64,000 nt of DNA from Sistotremastrum niveocremeum HHB9708 (lineage: Eukaryota; Basidiomycota; Agaricomycetes; Sistotremastrales; Sistotremastraceae). The stretch spans positions 248,001 through 312,000 of the forward strand of contig KV419395.1 in the NCBI GenBank assembly GCA_001630475.1, read 5' to 3'. Position numbers and translations under genes: made by a program. Under the pieces are notes generated by a model. It was not told where the DNA came from. It saw only the letters and a list, made by a program, of their open reading frames with translations, and did no database searches. This document shows, one piece after another, positions 61,201-64,000 of the stretch (position 1 is the first letter of the stretch; each line of letters starts with the position of its first letter).

Positions 61201-64000
61201 ACCGCGGGGAGGAATATGTTGAGGAAGGGAAAGTGCATCTGAGCCATGGGGATGATGCCAATCGGCTCTCGAATCAACTCGGCCACTAATAGCACTCGTC
61301 GCGCTTTCTCGAGAAGCAGCAGATTCCACATCGCGTCTCGTAGCGACGCTATTACTCCTCGATCGTCTTCCCGTGCTCCCGGGTGTATTCACACCGGGGG
61401 TATTACTGCTATTCCCTTTCCCAGAGAGAACTCTCTTGAAAGTTGCAGAGATGATAGAGAAGCCATCCCGACTCGTCTTGGGCTTGACACCCCGTTCTGA
61501 TTCTTTCTTGTGCAACTCCCACTCGTTGAGCTGATCCAAGTGCGATTTCTCGTACGGAGATTGTTGCATGGGAACGGGGAAATGGTGTATACCCATCACA
61601 GGCGAATGCAAACTGGACGAAGCAGATTCGTGACCGCCTTCCTCCGCACTCGCTTCAGGGGCGCTGGCGGGATCGGCATGAGAAGGTGAAGAGGCAGATG
61701 CGAGTGATTCGGGATGAATGGGTGATTGCGGTGCTTCGCCGTCTTCTTCCTTTGCGGAGGAAGGTGCGTCGGAGACGTTTGATGTTCGATTTGAAGGAGC
61801 TTCGTCTTCCTTCAACGTCTCTGAATGAAGAGGCGTATCATCATCCCCCACTCGAGCGACTTCATCCTCTGCTTCACCTCCCGCATTTTCTTCGACATCA
61901 CCGTCTGCGTCTCCTTCACCCTCCATCGACTGATCATCGTCATCATCATCGAACGGGACCCTCGGTTCACCTGTCAAATCCTCAGCCTTCTCCCAAAGAA
62001 TAAAAAAAGCAAAACATACCAGCATCAACCCAACTAACCGTACTCTCAACAAGCGCCCCCCTCCTTCCAACCCCAACACTCAAATTCCCTTCATCCCTAT
62101 ACACAACCTCTTCCTCATCATCCGTAGGCTTTTCCTTCAACGGAGTCCCCCAAGGACTAGTAGGAAACACATCCTGTTTAAACGGACTAGCACCCCCATC
62201 ATCGCTCAAGAAAACCGGTACCCTCCCATCCGTCCCACTTCCGCTTCCGCTCCCTGATCCATTTCCTGAGATATTAGAATCTGTAGAAATTGCAGAAGGC
62301 GTTTCGGAGGAATGTTGGACGCGTAGTTGATCCGGGGCGGAGACGGAGGCAGAGAGGGGGAAGCCGAGATTGAGATTCGCGAGATTCGCGAGGGCGGCTG
62401 CTGAGGGGTCTGCTATGGCTGGGAAGATATGATCGCCTGAAGGTGGGACGATTGGTGTATGAGCTCTATATCCTTGACTCCCTCCTCCAAGGGTATAAGG
62501 ACTACCAGTCCCCCTCGGAGGAGTAACAGTCACCGCTAACCCCCCAACACCCATAGCACCCGGACTCCTCGGAGAAGTCAAAAGAACATCATCATCGTTA
62601 TCCTCAACGACTAATCTCCTTCCATGTCCGTTCAGGCCTATAATTCCCGATCCAGAGACGGAGACAGATCCAGATCCAGGTCCAGGCGACGAATTGTCGT
62701 ACTCGAAGGGATTCTCACCTGTCAATCTCGCAAGTGCCGAATCCCTATTCCGTTCCCTCTCCCGACTCGTATTTCTCCCACTCGCATTCGTAGCCTGACT
62801 AGGCGCTCTCACGATGCCCATGCCTAGCCCCAGAACCGTATTTCCATGCGCACGAGCATGAGTCTGGGCGTGGAGTTGATCGGCGGAAGGAAGAGGGGGA
62901 GGGGGAGGGAGGGGAAGAGGGAGAAGGGGAGCTTCGGTAGTGATAGGTGTATTAGGACTCGTACTCGGTGGATCACGATCATCCACTATCGTACTCGACC
63001 CTGCAGATCTCCTATGTGATCTCCTTCTCGTCCGTTTATGTGAAGGAGGGGGAGTAACGACAACTTCCTCCCCTCCACTCGTCTGATCTCCATCTCCACC
63101 ATGATGGAAAGGAATATTAGACGTTGCTCCAACTGGCGTATTCGGTGTGGTGGGATTGACGACTCGATTGCCCAATTTCCTAAAGAGCATATTGCGCGCA
63201 ACGTTCCTCTCTCCACGTTCGGCTCCAGAGACCGTGTTATTCCTCGTTAGAGGAAATGCCAATCGTCCCGTATTTTGGATAGGAGAATCAAGAGGCTCCG
63301 TCTCGCCGTTCAACTTGCGCATAGCGAGCATACGCGCATTGGCACTGTTACTCCTCCCCAGACCCAGTCCACCTGAGCCTAAGCGAGCTTGGAGGGCTTC
63401 GAGAGACGGAGGAGGCGACATGGGTAATTGCATCCCCGCATAATTCTGAAGAAGACGCGGAGAAGCAGGCGATATGAATGGCCGAGAACCGCTCGCAGCA
63501 GGTGCAGCAGAAGAGGGAGTAGGTGTAGGAGTCGAAGGAGTAGGAAGAGCATTTTGAGCGGCTTGTAGTTGGAGTTGGAGTTGTAGAATCTGCTGTTGTT
63601 GAGCCAAGAACGGAGCCATCAGATTAGGCGATATATCCATCCCATATCCAGGTATCTGCGCCTGTACCTGCGAAGTATCGAAACTCGACATCCCTCCAAC
63701 GCCAACGCCATGACCAGGATAAGGCTCATCCTCAGGCGACGAGCTATCCTCCGACCTAACACTCCTCGGCGTCCCATAACTCTTCGGACTCGCAAATCCC
63801 GCTCCAGGACTCGAACCCGGTAAATCAGCACCGGAAGTATTCCCCTGTCCCGCTTGTGCCTTCTTTTTGAAATCTTTTGACCCGCGGGAACGGGAGCGTG
63901 AGCGTGAGCGTGAGCGGCGTTTTGATTTTTGGGGGGTTATTAGTTCGTCGGGGGAGATTTCGTGCGAGGGGGATGTGGGGTGAGAGGAGGGTGGGTCGCG
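58247..64000 (-). CDS. Large Sec7/PH-domain protein (Arf-GEF family), N-terminus beyond window
   Basis: The gene continues past the right edge. Exons >64000-62020, 61973-about 60276, about 60225-60078 and about 60027-58247 join in frame (GEPRVPF, RRLDSRSPPP and VAPPPSGS cross the joins). The first roughly 1250 residues seen are low-complexity and Ser/Pro-rich, with an RS run (63885-63920) and Gln-rich AQQQQILQLQLQLQAAQNAL. A PH-like strand pattern (DRILFLFSDILVIAKP) precedes the Sec7 domain: QAKAALKAFIDGFGFTGIRI, DQALRVFLMSIRLPSMQNLM, GFAGRWYEANAQLVSFDRDL, LVKAIIHLNDVLH and ARDFIEAFRPYD. A second PH-like region follows (KALTIERAFMRNTIQIAFPN, RKYMFSLDD). Where active Sec7 domains have LPGE with the glutamic finger, this one has LPSM. 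The end is IPDYHIFPATSS. Likely role in Arf-linked membrane traffic, possibly without exchange activity. Confidence 0.8.
63892..63920. repeat. Hexamer repeat coding Arg-Ser
   Basis: GAGCGT recurs four to five times on the plus strand. On the coding minus strand it gives an (RS)n run in the large Sec7 protein, a low-complexity patch prone to slippage. Confidence 0.6.

Overview
The window reads as a compact nuclear segment of a basidiomycete fungus, most likely an agaricomycete. The evidence is dense genes on both strands, many 46-60 nt introns with GT(A/G)NG donors and YAG acceptors, little intergenic space, and clearly fungal families: Noc4, mL41, an AP-1-like bZIP, a LIM-RhoGAP, a Fus3/Kss1-type MAP kinase, a P5B ATPase of the Ypk9 type and five-unit polyubiquitin. 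I placed exon joins by hand from splice signals and frame continuity. For mL41, bZIP, the methyltransferase, the CCCH protein, eIF2alpha, Sos7, the Cys-rich protein, MAPK and polyubiquitin, the exon lengths sum to an intact frame.

Layout. 1-1083: 3' end of a gene with a SPOC/PTOV-like (Med25-like) domain. 1084-5848: a 4.8 kb stretch with no recognisable gene. 5849-8604: NOC4 (minus) and mL41 (plus), divergent from an 86 bp promoter. 8751-9876: bZIP (minus). 10799-12510: 12-exon SAM methyltransferase. 14011-18763: LIM-C1-RhoGAP. 19139-20959: BTB protein (minus). 21260-23430: CCCH protein (minus). 23803-25146: eIF2alpha (minus). 25390-28025: kinesin-10-like motor (minus), sharing a 184 bp divergent promoter with the kinetochore gene SOS7 (28210-29299). 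29505-29940: Cys-rich tail protein. 30364-31415: secreted kinase-fold-like protein with a frame break. 31719-33203: MAP kinase. 33349-34508: a 1160 bp non-autonomous DNA transposon, probably PIF/Harbinger. 35163-35736: small membrane protein. 36167-41396: P5B ATPase. 41789-43020: Ser/Thr-rich cell-surface sensor-like protein. 43280-44704: metallo-beta-lactamase. 45316-48376: orphan nuclear-looking protein. 48795-50011: TIM-barrel hydrolase-like protein. 50902-52198: coiled-coil protein with a GX3 repeat. 52474-53775: polyubiquitin. 54266-57541: two tandemly duplicated MYND-finger genes. 58247 to the right edge: a very large Sec7/PH protein whose Sec7 domain appears to lack the catalytic glutamate.

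Most genes are housekeeping or signalling, and neighbours are not obviously one pathway. Exceptions are the kinesin-10/SOS7 pair (both chromosome segregation, with MCB-like ACGCG elements between them) and NOC4/mL41 (both ribosome related). I found no cluster that convincingly amounts to a new multi-gene system. The most unusual items are the duplicated MYND units with a conserved upstream palindrome, the Glu-finger-less Sec7 protein, the GX3-repeat coiled-coil protein, the acidic insert in eIF2alpha and the transposon next to an inverted telomere-like motif.
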